Source of the DNA: CAADGU01 sp964581605
Lineage (GTDB): Bacteria > Chloroflexota > Anaerolineae > Promineifilales > Promineifilaceae
Length of the DNA: 50,330 bases
Reading direction: 5' to 3'
NCBI GenBank assembly: GCA_964581605.1
Contig: CAZOPF010000036.1
Location: 1 to 50,330 of the forward strand
Positions 42,976 to 50,330 of the stretch are shown in pieces. The notes under the pieces were generated by a model, which was not told the origin of the DNA, ran no database searches, and saw only the letters and a program-made list of their open reading frames with translations. The translations under genes and the position numbers were made by a program. Position 1 is the stretch's first letter. Each line of letters begins with the position of its first letter.

Positions 42976-43764
42976 TTACGGCCCTGGGGTGGGCGTGACC
43001 AGAACGTACCCTTTAGGTACTTCCTGGACAAAAGGCATGGGTGTGGGGGGAATGGTTTCAGTAAAAATGACTTCAGTAAAGCCTACCCCCTGCAAGAATG
43101 TGCGCATGTATTCTTGAGCGTTTACATTGGCTGTTTGCAGCAGGCCGGTGGCTAATGCTTCTTCGCGCAGGCGGGCTTCTGCCACGCGGCGCACTTCTGT
43201 TTCCATTTGGGCATCTGTGCCAGCCAATAAGCCAGTATCCCGGTCGGCCACGTAAGATTTTTCATTATCCAATGCGGGCAAGTCGTCAAAGATTTTGGCG
43301 GGGGGCAAATAGACCATTACTGTGTCCTGATCAACCACTTGCAAGTTTTCTGGCTTCATTTCGGCAAAATCTACACCGGCCACCACCTTGCCATGGGCCA
43401 CAAAGATGAGGCTTTCGCTCATAATGCCCCACAACGCATTGCTATCGCCGCGTTCGGCCGTGACTACTTTTTCCATTTCAATGGAAGCGGTTTCCAGGCG
43501 GGACAGGTTGTTGATTTCGTGAACGATAGTGGTGTTGCTGGGCAGGACCACCGGGGTGGCGGGCACGATGAGCTGCCGGAACATATCACCCAATGGCTCG
43601 GTGACGGCCCTGTCTACTTTGTTGACGGTGGCGATGACGGTGTAGGCAGCAAAGGAAGCGACGGCAAAAAAGATGATGAAAAATAAATACATTAGTTTGC
43701 GTAACATTGAAGCTCCTGTGTCTCGCTTTTGACTTTCAGATGTGATCATTGATTCTCCAGACAT
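42976..43764 (-). CDS. DUF4230 membrane-anchored protein
   Basis: 262 residues from ATG 43764, preceded by GAGG. One N-terminal membrane helix (LMYLFFIIFFAVASFAAYTVIA) anchors an extracytoplasmic domain. That domain has the DUF4230 pattern: VVHEINNLSRLETASIEMEKVVTAE, VAHGKVVAGVDFAEMKPENLQV, VYLPPAKIF. An amphipathic helix (METEVRRVAEARLREEALATGLL) follows, and a Pro/Thr-rich tail ends it. Function is unknown. Confidence 0.82.
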   Translation of the reverse strand: MSGESMITSESQKRDTGASMLRKLMYLFFIIFFAVASFAAYTVIATVNKVDRAVTEPLGDMFRQLIVPATPVVLPSNTTIVHEINNLSRLETASIEMEKVVTAERGDSNALWGIMSESLIFVAHGKVVAGVDFAEMKPENLQVVDQDTVMVYLPPAKIFDDLPALDNEKSYVADRDTGLLAGTDAQMETEVRRVAEARLREEALATGLLQTANVNAQEYMRTFLQGVGFTEVIFTETIPPTPMPFVQEVPKGYVLVTPTPGP

Positions 43765-43938
43765 AAAAAATACCTCATGCAGTGTCAAACGCCAACGGCC
43801 GTAAGCCGTTGCGCCTGCTTATCAATACCTCATTTTCAATTGTCTGTTAAATCTGAAAGCTACCCCTACACACGGCGGCATTATAAAGCAAGGGCCACTT
43901 TTGTGGCGGCCCATTCATAAAATTCTCAAACTATCGCC

Positions 43939-43971
43939 AGACCTGACAGATTTTCAAAACCGGTCAGGTCT
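43939..43971. repeat. Dispersed palindrome AGACCTGAC ... GTCAGGTCT
   Basis: 33-base near-perfect palindrome with centre GATTTTCAAAAC, a form common in Chloroflexota and other genomes. It lies eight bases after the flavin reductase stop. Confidence 0.6.
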
Positions 43972-43978
43972 AATGTTA

Positions 43979-44470
43979 TCAACCAGCATAGCTCCAGCCT
44001 ACATGGGGTAGAGACAGGGTGTCGGTGACTTCGCCCTCTTTGAGGACGTTACCTCCAACAATTTCTCCTACCAGCAAATCGTGGTCGCCGCCAACATCAA
44101 TCATTTGCACTATACGGCATTCCACGTAAGCGGCCGCGCCCTGCAAAATGGGGCAGCCCGTTTCTGGCGCGGCCGTATAAATGGCTTCTGCCATTTTCTC
44201 CGGCTTTTTGGCCCGCCCTTTGGTGAAGGGCATCATCGCCTCCTGGTCTTCTTTGCGGAAGATGTTGATGGCAAACACACCCCCTTCGCTGATCATCTGA
44301 TGGGAATATGCTTTTTTTTGCAGGGCAACCGCCATCAGTCGCGGCGTAAAGGAGGCTTGCATCACCCAATTGGCGACCATGGCATTCACTTCATCGCCGT
44401 GCCGTGATGTGATGCTGTAGAATCCGTAGGGCATGAGGTGTAAGGCATCTTTTATGGGATCATTTGACAT
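43979..44470 (-). CDS. Flavin reductase-like FMN-binding protein
   Basis: 163 residues from ATG 44470 (GGGAGA upstream). The fold signature is GFYSITSRHGDEVNAMVANWVMQASFTPRLMAVALQKKAYSHQMI, then GVFAINIFRKEDQE. A later YVECRIVQMIDVGGDHDLLVGEIVGG is characteristic of the DIM6/flavin reductase family. It probably binds FMN and acts as a small oxidoreductase partner. A GCGATTTTCCAAATCGC hairpin (44489-44505) lies in its leader. Confidence 0.87.
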   Translation of the reverse strand: MSNDPIKDALHLMPYGFYSITSRHGDEVNAMVANWVMQASFTPRLMAVALQKKAYSHQMISEGGVFAINIFRKEDQEAMMPFTKGRAKKPEKMAEAIYTAAPETGCPILQGAAAYVECRIVQMIDVGGDHDLLVGEIVGGNVLKEGEVTDTLSLPHVGWSYAG

Positions 44471-44488
44471 AACATTTCTCCCTGTAGG

Positions 44489-44505
44489 GCGATTTTCCAA
44501 ATCGC
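44489..44505. repeat. GCGATTT-TCC-AAATCGC hairpin
   Basis: Perfect 7-bp stem just upstream of the flavin reductase start; the same family as 26675-26713. Confidence 0.65.
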
Positions 44506-44553
44506 GCCACAATTTCTCTTTTTGTTTGAGGGTAGCACAAATTATAGGATGGC

Positions 44554-44573
44554 AACTGGACATTAGTCCAGTT
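44554..44573. promoter_or_regulatory. Dyad AACTGGAC-ATTA-GTCCAGTT, candidate operator
   Basis: Perfect 8-bp dyad in the divergent gap, 13 bases before the membrane-protein ATG. Confidence 0.45.
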
Positions 44574-44586
44574 TAGGGAAGACGGT

Positions 44587-44997
44587 ATGCAAATTCCGGC
44601 AAAACTGCCCGGTTTGAAGATATTGACGATTGCGTGGGCGGTATATGGCATAGTATGGATTTCCCCAGAGGGGGTGGTGTGGCAGGCGGTGGTGCTGGCA
44701 GGGCTGACGACGGCCGTGCTGCTTGGTCATCTGGCGCAAAAAGTGGTGGGGGGGCGGCTGGTAGACCGGGGTTGGTGGCTGGTGGGCACGGCCGTAACCG
44801 GCGCATTGTTTGGTCTGCTGACAGGATGGCTCACCCTCTTTTTCATGGCCCTCAAAACCGGCTTGCACGCCCACGGCCCTGAATTTACGCCCACCGAGAT
44901 TAACTGGGTAGTCGCACAAATTCCGCTATGGACGGCCGTTGGACTGTTGGGCGGCGCGGGATTAGGATTGGTGGGGATGGGAGTGAGTGGTGAGTAG
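44587..44997 (+). CDS. Small four-helix membrane protein
   Basis: 136 residues with about four membrane segments (ILTIAWAVYGIVWI, VVWQAVVLAGLTTAVLLGHL, WWLVGTAVTGALFGLLTGWLTLFFMAL, IPLWTAVGLLGGAGLGLVGMG). The last codons run into a repeat tract. No family recognised. Confidence 0.65.
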   Translation: MQIPAKLPGLKILTIAWAVYGIVWISPEGVVWQAVVLAGLTTAVLLGHLAQKVVGGRLVDRGWWLVGTAVTGALFGLLTGWLTLFFMALKTGLHAHGPEFTPTEINWVVAQIPLWTAVGLLGGAGLGLVGMGVSGE

Positions 44998-45000
44998 TAA

Positions 45001-45032
45001 GCAGTGAGCAGTGGGCAGTGGGCAGTGGGCAG
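45001..45032. repeat. Tandem GCAGTGG heptamers
   Basis: GCAGTGA-GCAGTGG-GCAGTGG-GCAGTGG-GCAG: head-to-tail heptamers right after a stop codon, with no inverted partner. Confidence 0.8.
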
Positions 45033-45076
45033 AAGAACCCGAACAACCGCTCCTGACCGCGCCCCATTTGTTGTAG

Positions 45077-45138
45077 GGGCAAGGCAACCGGCAATATCTT
45101 TGCTGCGAAAAACCTCCTTGATCCCGGTTACCTTGCCC
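45077..45138. repeat. Inverted repeat GGGCAAGGCAACCGG ... CCGGTTACCTTGCCC
   Basis: 15-base arms with one mismatch and a 32-base loop. It lies in the 256-base converging gap 44998-45253, which otherwise holds only repeats. Confidence 0.65.
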
Positions 45139-45253
45139 TCTTTGCGCCAACAGGTCGGGCGAATATGGAACAGGCGGTATGCCCCAGGCGCTATCATCGC
45201 ATTTTGGGTTTTTTGGTTTATCCCACCCCACCTATTAGCGGTTGAAACGCCGC

Positions 45254-47665
45254 TCACGCCGGGATGCTGATGGAGGCGTGGTCTTTTACGGCCGTCCCCA
45301 TCCCCTCTGCCCGCGCCGTCAGAAAACCTAACGCTTCATCGGCCGTACCATCCATGTAAATGTCCAGGGCACGGCCGTGACTGGCTTCTGGTATGTCAAT
45401 TACCCGCAGCCACTCTGCCAGTCCCGCGTCCTCCGGCAGCAGCCGCCCCAGACAGTTGGGCGACTCACGGAAAAAGTCCCAATCAAAATAACTGCCCGGC
45501 ATATGCAAATGCAGCGGCAGCGAATAAATCTCCGACTCCACCAAATCCTGGAAAAAGTGGGTGCCATAGGAAAGTTCCGGCGGTTTGCCGTCCTTGGCCA
45601 CCGCCATTTCTACCAGCACCTTTGTGTTGTAAATGTCGGCATACGTTACCCGCACCCCCAAATCCAGGTTGGCGCTACCCCAGCGGCCTGGCCCAATCAG
45701 GATGAACGGCCGTCCCTCCAACAACTTGTTCAGCCGCCCAATGGCCCGCCCCAGTTCCAGCCGGGTGGCATTATCGGGAATCTGGTTATATTTCTCCGGG
45801 TCCACAAATATCACCAGTTCCACCTGCTTTGCTAAACCGTCAGGAATGAGGCCCTGCGAGGTAAACAAAATATCCGCTTCCGGCACATCTTGAGGGATCG
45901 TTACCACCTGCTCCTGGCGGTGGCTTAAGGGGCGGCATTGCAGCAGGTGCAGCTTATACTCCGGGTGCGGGTATTTCGGAATAATATCTACTGTAAATTC
46001 CACATCCACCGGTGTTTTGTATGCTTTCTCCAAACGCGTCAGGGCGGTGCGCATCAGCGTGATAAACTTCTGATCTTTGGTCAGGTAATCAAAGGTCAGA
46101 ACAAACCGATCCTCGGCCGTCAGGCCACCCACCGAAACAATCTTCTGCAAATAATCACCCCGATCCAGCGAGGCAATGTAACGCAGTTCCGGGTAGTTGT
46201 GGTCCAGAATCTCGCCGATGGGCAGAGTTCTAAACTGGTTTTTTTCCAGATCAACCACATCAATGTGCCACTGCGCATATTGGCGAATCGCTTTAGCTGT
46301 TGTCTCCGGGCGCAGGTGGGGGTGGCTGAGAGCAATCAGGCGCGGGTAATCATTGTCCACCCGGTCTACGGCGCGGGTGCCCAACCCCCACACCAGGCGC
46401 AAGAAACCGTCCTCCCGTCTAATTTTGGGATGCCAGCGAAAGGGGTTGCGGCTAAAGGCGACGCCGGCCAGGGTGGGGAAGTAGGTACGGCCGTACCGCT
46501 TCCCTCGCACCCGCTGAATCAAAATCGCCATCCGCTCATCATAATCCAGCAGCCCATGATGCTGCCGGTACAAAATCGCGTCTGGGTTCACCGTGCTGGC
46601 ATACACCCGCTTAATCGCATTCAACAGGTCAGTCAGGTTTTCTTCTGGCGTTCCCTGGTTGGGGCAAAAATAACTCTGATACTTACCCGCAAAGGCAAAA
46701 CCAAAATTATCTTCTAGCAAGCTGGATGAACGCACAATAATCGGATCATCCCCCATCTTGTCCAGCACAATCTGCAATTGCTCCACCACATCTGACGAAA
46801 ATTCACCCCGCAAATGCCCCTCCACAATCGCCGGGTATTCCGCCCGAATTTCCTCCAGCGTCTTATACTTCTGGTTCATCACCCATTCCAGATTATTCAT
46901 CAGCCGGAAGTCATAAATCACCTCGCTGCCAATAAAAAACGAGTCCGGGATTTCCACTAATTCTCGCAAATCCGGTTCCCCGTCTGGGGGTGGCTGGCGC
47001 AAAATTTTCCAGGCCAGTGTCATACCTGCCGACTTGCCGCCAATTTTGCCACCGCCAATCCGCCGCCGGTAAATGCGGCGCAAATCCTCAATGCTGAACA
47101 TCTTCTTGGCCACCGCAATAAACCGCAACTGGTCGCTGATCATGCCCTTGATCAGCACCACTTTAATCTCTTCCAGGTGATGTTTTACCGACTCCAACTC
47201 GGGCGGGGGCAGCGATTCATATAACTCCCCCTGCCGGAACAGCATTTCCCAGGGGGCAATTTCCGGGTTGAATCTTAGCTCGATGGAGTTGTTGTGGCCT
47301 GGTTGGCTCTGGCGTAACTCCTCAATAATCTGATCGAGCAACGTAATGCCCAGATTATTGGCAAAATAAGCATCTGTCTGAAAATCCCGCACCCGCCCTT
47401 TGCGCTTTTGCCAGACATTGGTTGGCTCTTGCCTAAATGGATTGTTCAGCCCTTCACGACGCTGTGACTCAATCGCCTTGTCTTTAACCTCCCGCTCAAA
47501 CGCTTCGGCATCAATAATGCCGCGCCGGAACAGTTCCTCGCGCATCCGCACCCGGATGCGTTCGGCCAGCACCGGGTATTGCGCCAGCTTGATGTAGACA
47601 TCAATGGTGGGGGTAATGCTGCGAAGAGGAGAACTGCCTGGAGATGGAGAAGGTGGCTGATCCAT
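45254..47665 (-). CDS. PEP synthase/PPDK-like ATP-binding domain protein
   Basis: 803 residues. A coiled N-terminal region (about 1-200) precedes the pyruvate-phosphate-dikinase-type nucleotide-binding domain, recognisable by GGGKIGGKSAGMTLAW and PIIVRSSSLLEDNFGFAFAGKYQSYF. A stretch with FILIGPGRWGSANLDLGVRV follows. I do not see the swivelling phosphohistidine domain (TGG..SH) or the PEP/pyruvate barrel, so it is not a full PEP synthase. It may phosphorylate another partner or act as a regulator. It stands alone on the minus strand. Confidence 0.8.
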   Translation of the reverse strand: MDQPPSPSPGSSPLRSITPTIDVYIKLAQYPVLAERIRVRMREELFRRGIIDAEAFEREVKDKAIESQRREGLNNPFRQEPTNVWQKRKGRVRDFQTDAYFANNLGITLLDQIIEELRQSQPGHNNSIELRFNPEIAPWEMLFRQGELYESLPPPELESVKHHLEEIKVVLIKGMISDQLRFIAVAKKMFSIEDLRRIYRRRIGGGKIGGKSAGMTLAWKILRQPPPDGEPDLRELVEIPDSFFIGSEVIYDFRLMNNLEWVMNQKYKTLEEIRAEYPAIVEGHLRGEFSSDVVEQLQIVLDKMGDDPIIVRSSSLLEDNFGFAFAGKYQSYFCPNQGTPEENLTDLLNAIKRVYASTVNPDAILYRQHHGLLDYDERMAILIQRVRGKRYGRTYFPTLAGVAFSRNPFRWHPKIRREDGFLRLVWGLGTRAVDRVDNDYPRLIALSHPHLRPETTAKAIRQYAQWHIDVVDLEKNQFRTLPIGEILDHNYPELRYIASLDRGDYLQKIVSVGGLTAEDRFVLTFDYLTKDQKFITLMRTALTRLEKAYKTPVDVEFTVDIIPKYPHPEYKLHLLQCRPLSHRQEQVVTIPQDVPEADILFTSQGLIPDGLAKQVELVIFVDPEKYNQIPDNATRLELGRAIGRLNKLLEGRPFILIGPGRWGSANLDLGVRVTYADIYNTKVLVEMAVAKDGKPPELSYGTHFFQDLVESEIYSLPLHLHMPGSYFDWDFFRESPNCLGRLLPEDAGLAEWLRVIDIPEASHGRALDIYMDGTADEALGFLTARAEGMGTAVKDHASISIPA

Positions 47666-47807
47666 GTTCTGAATTATAACAGGCTTGCCTCTGGCGCAGA
47701 ACTGATTATATTAAGGAGGTTGGTGTTGGTTTATTAGTTGTTGGTGGTTAGTGGCTTGCGCCACCTATCCCCAGCCACTAGCCGCCATGTAGCAAGGAGA
47801 GTAAAAA

Positions 47808-47915
47808 ATGACAAAAGGACAAGAAAAAGGCAAATCTGGTAAAGTTAACAAGCCAAAGCTGACCAAAAAAGAAAAGAAAGAGAAAAAAGAGAAGAAAAAG
47901 GTCAGTCAGGGCTAA
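47808..47915 (+). CDS. 35-residue lysine-rich small protein
   Basis: ATG 47808 follows AAGGAGAGTAAAAA, a strong ribosome-binding site. The frame encodes MTKGQEKGKSGKVNKPKLTK followed by alternating Lys/Glu (KEKKEKKEKKK) and VSQG. About half the residues are Lys. A stable hairpin follows the stop. It could be a nucleic-acid- or ribosome-binding microprotein. The rest of 47666-47989 holds repeat words only. Confidence 0.6.
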   Translation: MTKGQEKGKSGKVNKPKLTKKEKKEKKEKKKVSQG

Positions 47916-47918
47916 AGA

Positions 47919-47965
47919 ACCTCCCGGAGTTGGCTTTTAACGGCCGCTTGAAACTCCGGGAGGTT
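47919..47965 (+). terminator. 13-bp perfect hairpin after the small Lys-rich gene
   Basis: AACCTCCCGGAGT (47919-47931) pairs with ACTCCGGGAGGTT (47953-47965). No U-run follows. It may terminate the small gene or sit in the leader of the HIT gene. Confidence 0.55.
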
Positions 47966-47989
47966 GGTTACTTGTGAAAAGGGAAAACA

Positions 47990-48334
47990 ATGGCTTCTAT
48001 TTTTAGCAAAATTATCGCGGGGGAAATTCCTGGGGATATTGTTTATCGGGATGAGTTGGTGACGGCATTTCGGGACATAAACCCACAAGCGCCCACACAT
48101 ATTTTGATTGTGCCAAACAAGGAAATTGCCACCGTTAATGATGTGACAGAAGTTGATGAGTTAACAATGGGGCGCATGATGCTGGCCGCTAAAAAAATCG
48201 CCGAGCAAGAGGGGATTGCCGAAACGGGTTACCGCCTGATTGTGAACTGCGGCAAACACGGGCACCAGGAAGTTTTTCATGTCCACATGCACCTGGTGGG
48301 GGGACGGCCGTTAGGCCCCATGCTCTATCGGTAA
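47990..48334 (+). CDS. HINT-type HIT family nucleotide hydrolase
   Basis: 114 residues of the HINT/PKCI branch: ASIFSKIIAGEIPGDIVYRDE, HILIVPNKEIATVNDV and the catalytic triad HVHMHL (His97, His99, His101) with GGRPLGPMLYR. It hydrolyses nucleoside phosphoramidates. It is canonical, in contrast to the degenerate HIT protein at 42568. Confidence 0.94.
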   Translation: MASIFSKIIAGEIPGDIVYRDELVTAFRDINPQAPTHILIVPNKEIATVNDVTEVDELTMGRMMLAAKKIAEQEGIAETGYRLIVNCGKHGHQEVFHVHMHLVGGRPLGPMLYR

Positions 48335-48378
48335 TGGTCAATGGTCAACGGTCAATTGACTATTGACCATTGACCATT
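48333..48378. terminator. 46-bp zero-loop palindrome of AATGGTC words between convergent genes
   Basis: AATGGTCAATGGTCAACGG... (48333-48355) is followed directly by TTGACTATTGACCATTGACC... (48356-48378), with two mismatches in 23 pairs. It overlaps both stop codons and encodes the last residues (MVNSQLTVDH) of the minus-strand gene. Probably a bidirectional terminator. Confidence 0.7.
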
Positions 48379-50239
48379 TCATCCCATCCAACACATCCGC
48401 CACCAGATCATAACGGCCGAAGGCGGGCATCATATACACCCCTTGCACAAACGGCCGTATCTCCGCCAAAATCTCCTGTGTAATCAACACCCCTTCCCGC
48501 TGCGGATCAGCAGCGGCGTGCATTCGCTGGCGTAGGGCGTCCGGGATGACCATGCCGGGCACTTCGTTGTGCAGAAATTCGGCGTTACGGCCGTTGTACA
48601 GCGGATACAGCCCGGCCACAATGGGGATGGGCAACGCATCGTACATCGCTTTGTACAACTCCACGAACTCTTTAGCCGCCGCCGGATCAAACACCGGCTG
48701 CGTCAGGGCAAAATCTGCCCCATGCTCAATCTTCTTGTGTAGCAGTTTTGCTTCCTTCTCCGGGTCTGGCGGCGTCAGCGTCAGCGCACAACCCACCACA
48801 AAACTGGTCGGTTCATCAATGGATGCACCAGAATGTTGCCGCCCGGCGTTAAACTGCTGCTTGATCAGTTGGATCAGGCCGGTAGGCACAATGTCGTAGC
48901 TATCCATCGCTTCCGGGTAGTCGCCAATGCGGGTGGGGTCGCCCATGGTCACAAACAAATTGCGGATGCCCAGGGCATGAGCGGCCAGCAAATCACCCTG
49001 AATCCGCAGCAGATTACGGCCGCGTGTGGGGAAGTGCAGCACCGTCTCCAGCCCAATCTCTTTTTGCACCAGGTGGGCGGCCGCCCAGGCACTCATGCGC
49101 ATCTGGGCCACCGGCGTGTCGGCAATGTTCAGCAGGTTGGCGCCAGCCTCTTGCAGCATCCGTGCGCTTTGCAGCAGGCGGTGAACGGTGATGCCCCGCG
49201 GCGGGCGCATCTCTACGGTGATGACAAAGGTTTGACTGTGGAGATAGTGCGCCAGTTGGGTGGGTGGATGGCTGACGGCCGTAACTTGTTCATCCCGCGC
49301 CACCACCTCAATCACCGGCAGATGAATCTCCGCCGGGCGTGGCCCATCCAGAGCGCGGCGCATAGCGGCAATGTGCGCTTCGGTGGTGCCACAGCAGCCG
49401 CCCACCAGGTTGGCTCCGGCCTCTGTTAGCTTCAGAGCATAATCGGCAAAGTAAGTGGGGGTGGCCGGATACAGCACCCGCCCACCACCAGCCGCCACTT
49501 CTGGCCAACCGGCATTGGGCATAGCCGCCAACAGGCGATGGGGAGCGATTTGCCGCATGATCATGATCAGGCGGAGTACCTGCGCCGGGCCACCGCTGCA
49601 ATTGACGCCCATTACGTCAATATCCAGTTCAGCCAGTTGGCGGGCCACGGCGTCGGCCGTGTAGCCTAACAGGGTGCGATCATCACGGGTAAAAGTGAGA
49701 CTGGCAACAATGGGGATGTCTGGGGCGATGGCGCGGGCGGCGGCCACGGCCGTTTCCACCTCATACATATCAGACATCGTTTCCAGCACCAAGAGGTCTA
49801 CGCCACGCGGCTGCGCCGTTACCAATGCCTGGATTTGCTCGTGGAAGGCAGCCTGGGCTTCGGCTTTGGAGACGCGCCCCAATGGCGCCAGCCGCACCCC
49901 CAATGGCCCCACCGAACCGGCCAGCAGCACCGGTCGGAAACTGCTTTCAATGGCGCGGCGGGCGATGTCTACGGCCGTGCGGTTGATTTGCGCCACTTGT
50001 TCCTGCAAGCCATGTTCGGCCAATTTAAACCGGTTGGCGCTAAAGGTGTTGGTTTCAATGATGTCTGCCCCTGCCTCGATATAACGCCGATGAATTTCGG
50101 CTACCAGAGCTGGCTGTTGCAGGTTAACATTTTCAAAGCTGTGGTCGGCGGATACCCCCCGGCTGTGCAGGTAAGTTCCCATTGCGCCGTCCATCAGGTA
50201 CGGCCGCCCCAATAGCTGGCAAAACTCTTCTCGTTTCAT
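48338..50239 (-). CDS. Bifunctional homocysteine S-methyltransferase / methylenetetrahydrofolate reductase
   Basis: 633 residues from ATG 50239 behind AGGAGG. The N-terminal domain (about 1-300) is a zinc homocysteine methyltransferase: DGAMGTYL, ETNTFSANRFKL, Cys214 in GVNCSGG and Cys282-Cys283 in GGCCGTT. The C-terminal domain (about 330-620) is a MetF barrel (FVITVEMRPPRG, NLFVTMGDPTRIGDYP, FALTQPVFDP). The same fusion is known as YitJ in Bacillus. It would make 5-methyl-THF and transfer methyl to homocysteine for methionine. The last residues derive from a repeat palindrome. Confidence 0.93.
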   Translation of the reverse strand: MKREEFCQLLGRPYLMDGAMGTYLHSRGVSADHSFENVNLQQPALVAEIHRRYIEAGADIIETNTFSANRFKLAEHGLQEQVAQINRTAVDIARRAIESSFRPVLLAGSVGPLGVRLAPLGRVSKAEAQAAFHEQIQALVTAQPRGVDLLVLETMSDMYEVETAVAAARAIAPDIPIVASLTFTRDDRTLLGYTADAVARQLAELDIDVMGVNCSGGPAQVLRLIMIMRQIAPHRLLAAMPNAGWPEVAAGGGRVLYPATPTYFADYALKLTEAGANLVGGCCGTTEAHIAAMRRALDGPRPAEIHLPVIEVVARDEQVTAVSHPPTQLAHYLHSQTFVITVEMRPPRGITVHRLLQSARMLQEAGANLLNIADTPVAQMRMSAWAAAHLVQKEIGLETVLHFPTRGRNLLRIQGDLLAAHALGIRNLFVTMGDPTRIGDYPEAMDSYDIVPTGLIQLIKQQFNAGRQHSGASIDEPTSFVVGCALTLTPPDPEKEAKLLHKKIEHGADFALTQPVFDPAAAKEFVELYKAMYDALPIPIVAGLYPLYNGRNAEFLHNEVPGMVIPDALRQRMHAAADPQREGVLITQEILAEIRPFVQGVYMMPAFGRYDLVADVLDGMKWSMVNSQLTVDH

Positions 50240-50330
50240 ACGCCTCCTGTTGTACGGGCGAGACAGTTGGGTAGCTAAGTAACCGTGCCGTAATTATGTA
50301 ATTGAGTAATTTGGTAATTAGCCGCTTCAA

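Larger units (their letters stand above)
1..50330. repeat. Dispersed palindromic octamer ACGGCCGT
   Basis: The octamer recurs in coding and non-coding DNA on both sides of every gene. I count 23 exact copies in the first 10 kb (for example 3892, 4272, 5572, 6352, 6762, 8672, 9702, counts by eye), while about one per 65 kb is expected for a random octamer. Near-matches (GCGGCCGT, TCGGCCGT) are also common. In proteins it appears as Thr-Ala-Val, Asn/Asp-Gly-Arg or Arg-Pro-[LF]. Confidence 0.85.

Noticed and set aside
45254..47665. Complete phosphoenolpyruvate synthase
   Set aside because: The phosphohistidine swivel domain and the PEP-binding barrel motifs are missing, so only the ATP-binding domain can be claimed.

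Overview
The window reads as a chromosomal scaffold of a filamentous Chloroflexota bacterium (Anaerolineae/Promineifilum-like is my best guess). The supporting signs are STAND and SARP-type regulators, KorA/KorB ferredoxin oxidoreductase, the secreted-protein signature F/Y-L-P-L-V, repeat-rich spacers, and no outer-membrane machinery. This placement is by family recognition, not by a computed phylogeny. A run of exactly 100 Ns (3058-3157) marks a scaffold join, so the first 3 kb and the rest are linked only by scaffolding.

Layout. 1-3038 (minus): an esterase and two ATP-grasp ligases that look like one operon for an unknown amide or peptide product. 3158-5900: the tail of a small pilin-like protein, a metallophosphoesterase, then decayed SET-domain and GH3 glucosidase remnants. 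5901-13106: FtsK, PgeF (YfiH), a nuclease-like protein, two exported proteins (one a TIM-barrel glycosidase) and an unidentified pseudogene. 13216-22689 (plus): a degenerate receiver protein, then a molybdenum-enzyme operon in A-x-B-D-C order. Its subunits resemble the periplasm-facing nitrite oxidoreductase/nitrate reductase group of Nitrospira and anammox bacteria. A polytopic membrane protein and an FmdE-like protein follow. 22715-26274 (minus): a DUF4143 ATPase and an XRE-STAND-TPR regulator behind a cluster of perfect dyads. 26738-33302: secreted beta-helix, HAF-repeat and carbohydrate-binding-like proteins. 33398-35230: a collapsed SARP regulator, a methyltransferase, a thioesterase and a membrane-protein remnant. 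35330-37914: a NarX/NarL-like two-component pair that plausibly reads nitrate or nitrite for the 13.6 kb operon. 38065-50330: KorB/KorA, a formyltransferase, YggX, two HIT proteins (one lacking the nucleophilic His), DUF4230, flavin reductase, a PEP-synthase-like protein, a 35-residue Lys-rich protein and a bifunctional homocysteine methyltransferase/methylene-THF reductase.

Three genome-wide signals stand out. (1) The palindromic octamer ACGGCCGT is scattered through genes and spacers at roughly two per kb, comparable in style to cyanobacterial HIP1. (2) Most operon gaps and gene ends hold long hairpins built from short tandem words, with a different word at each locus; several include stop codons or extend C-termini. 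(3) Five exported proteins carry the motif hydrophobic-[FY]-L-P-L-[VI], three of them at the extreme C-terminus, which suggests an undescribed sorting or anchoring signal. No rRNA, tRNA, CRISPR array, intact transposase or prophage was seen.
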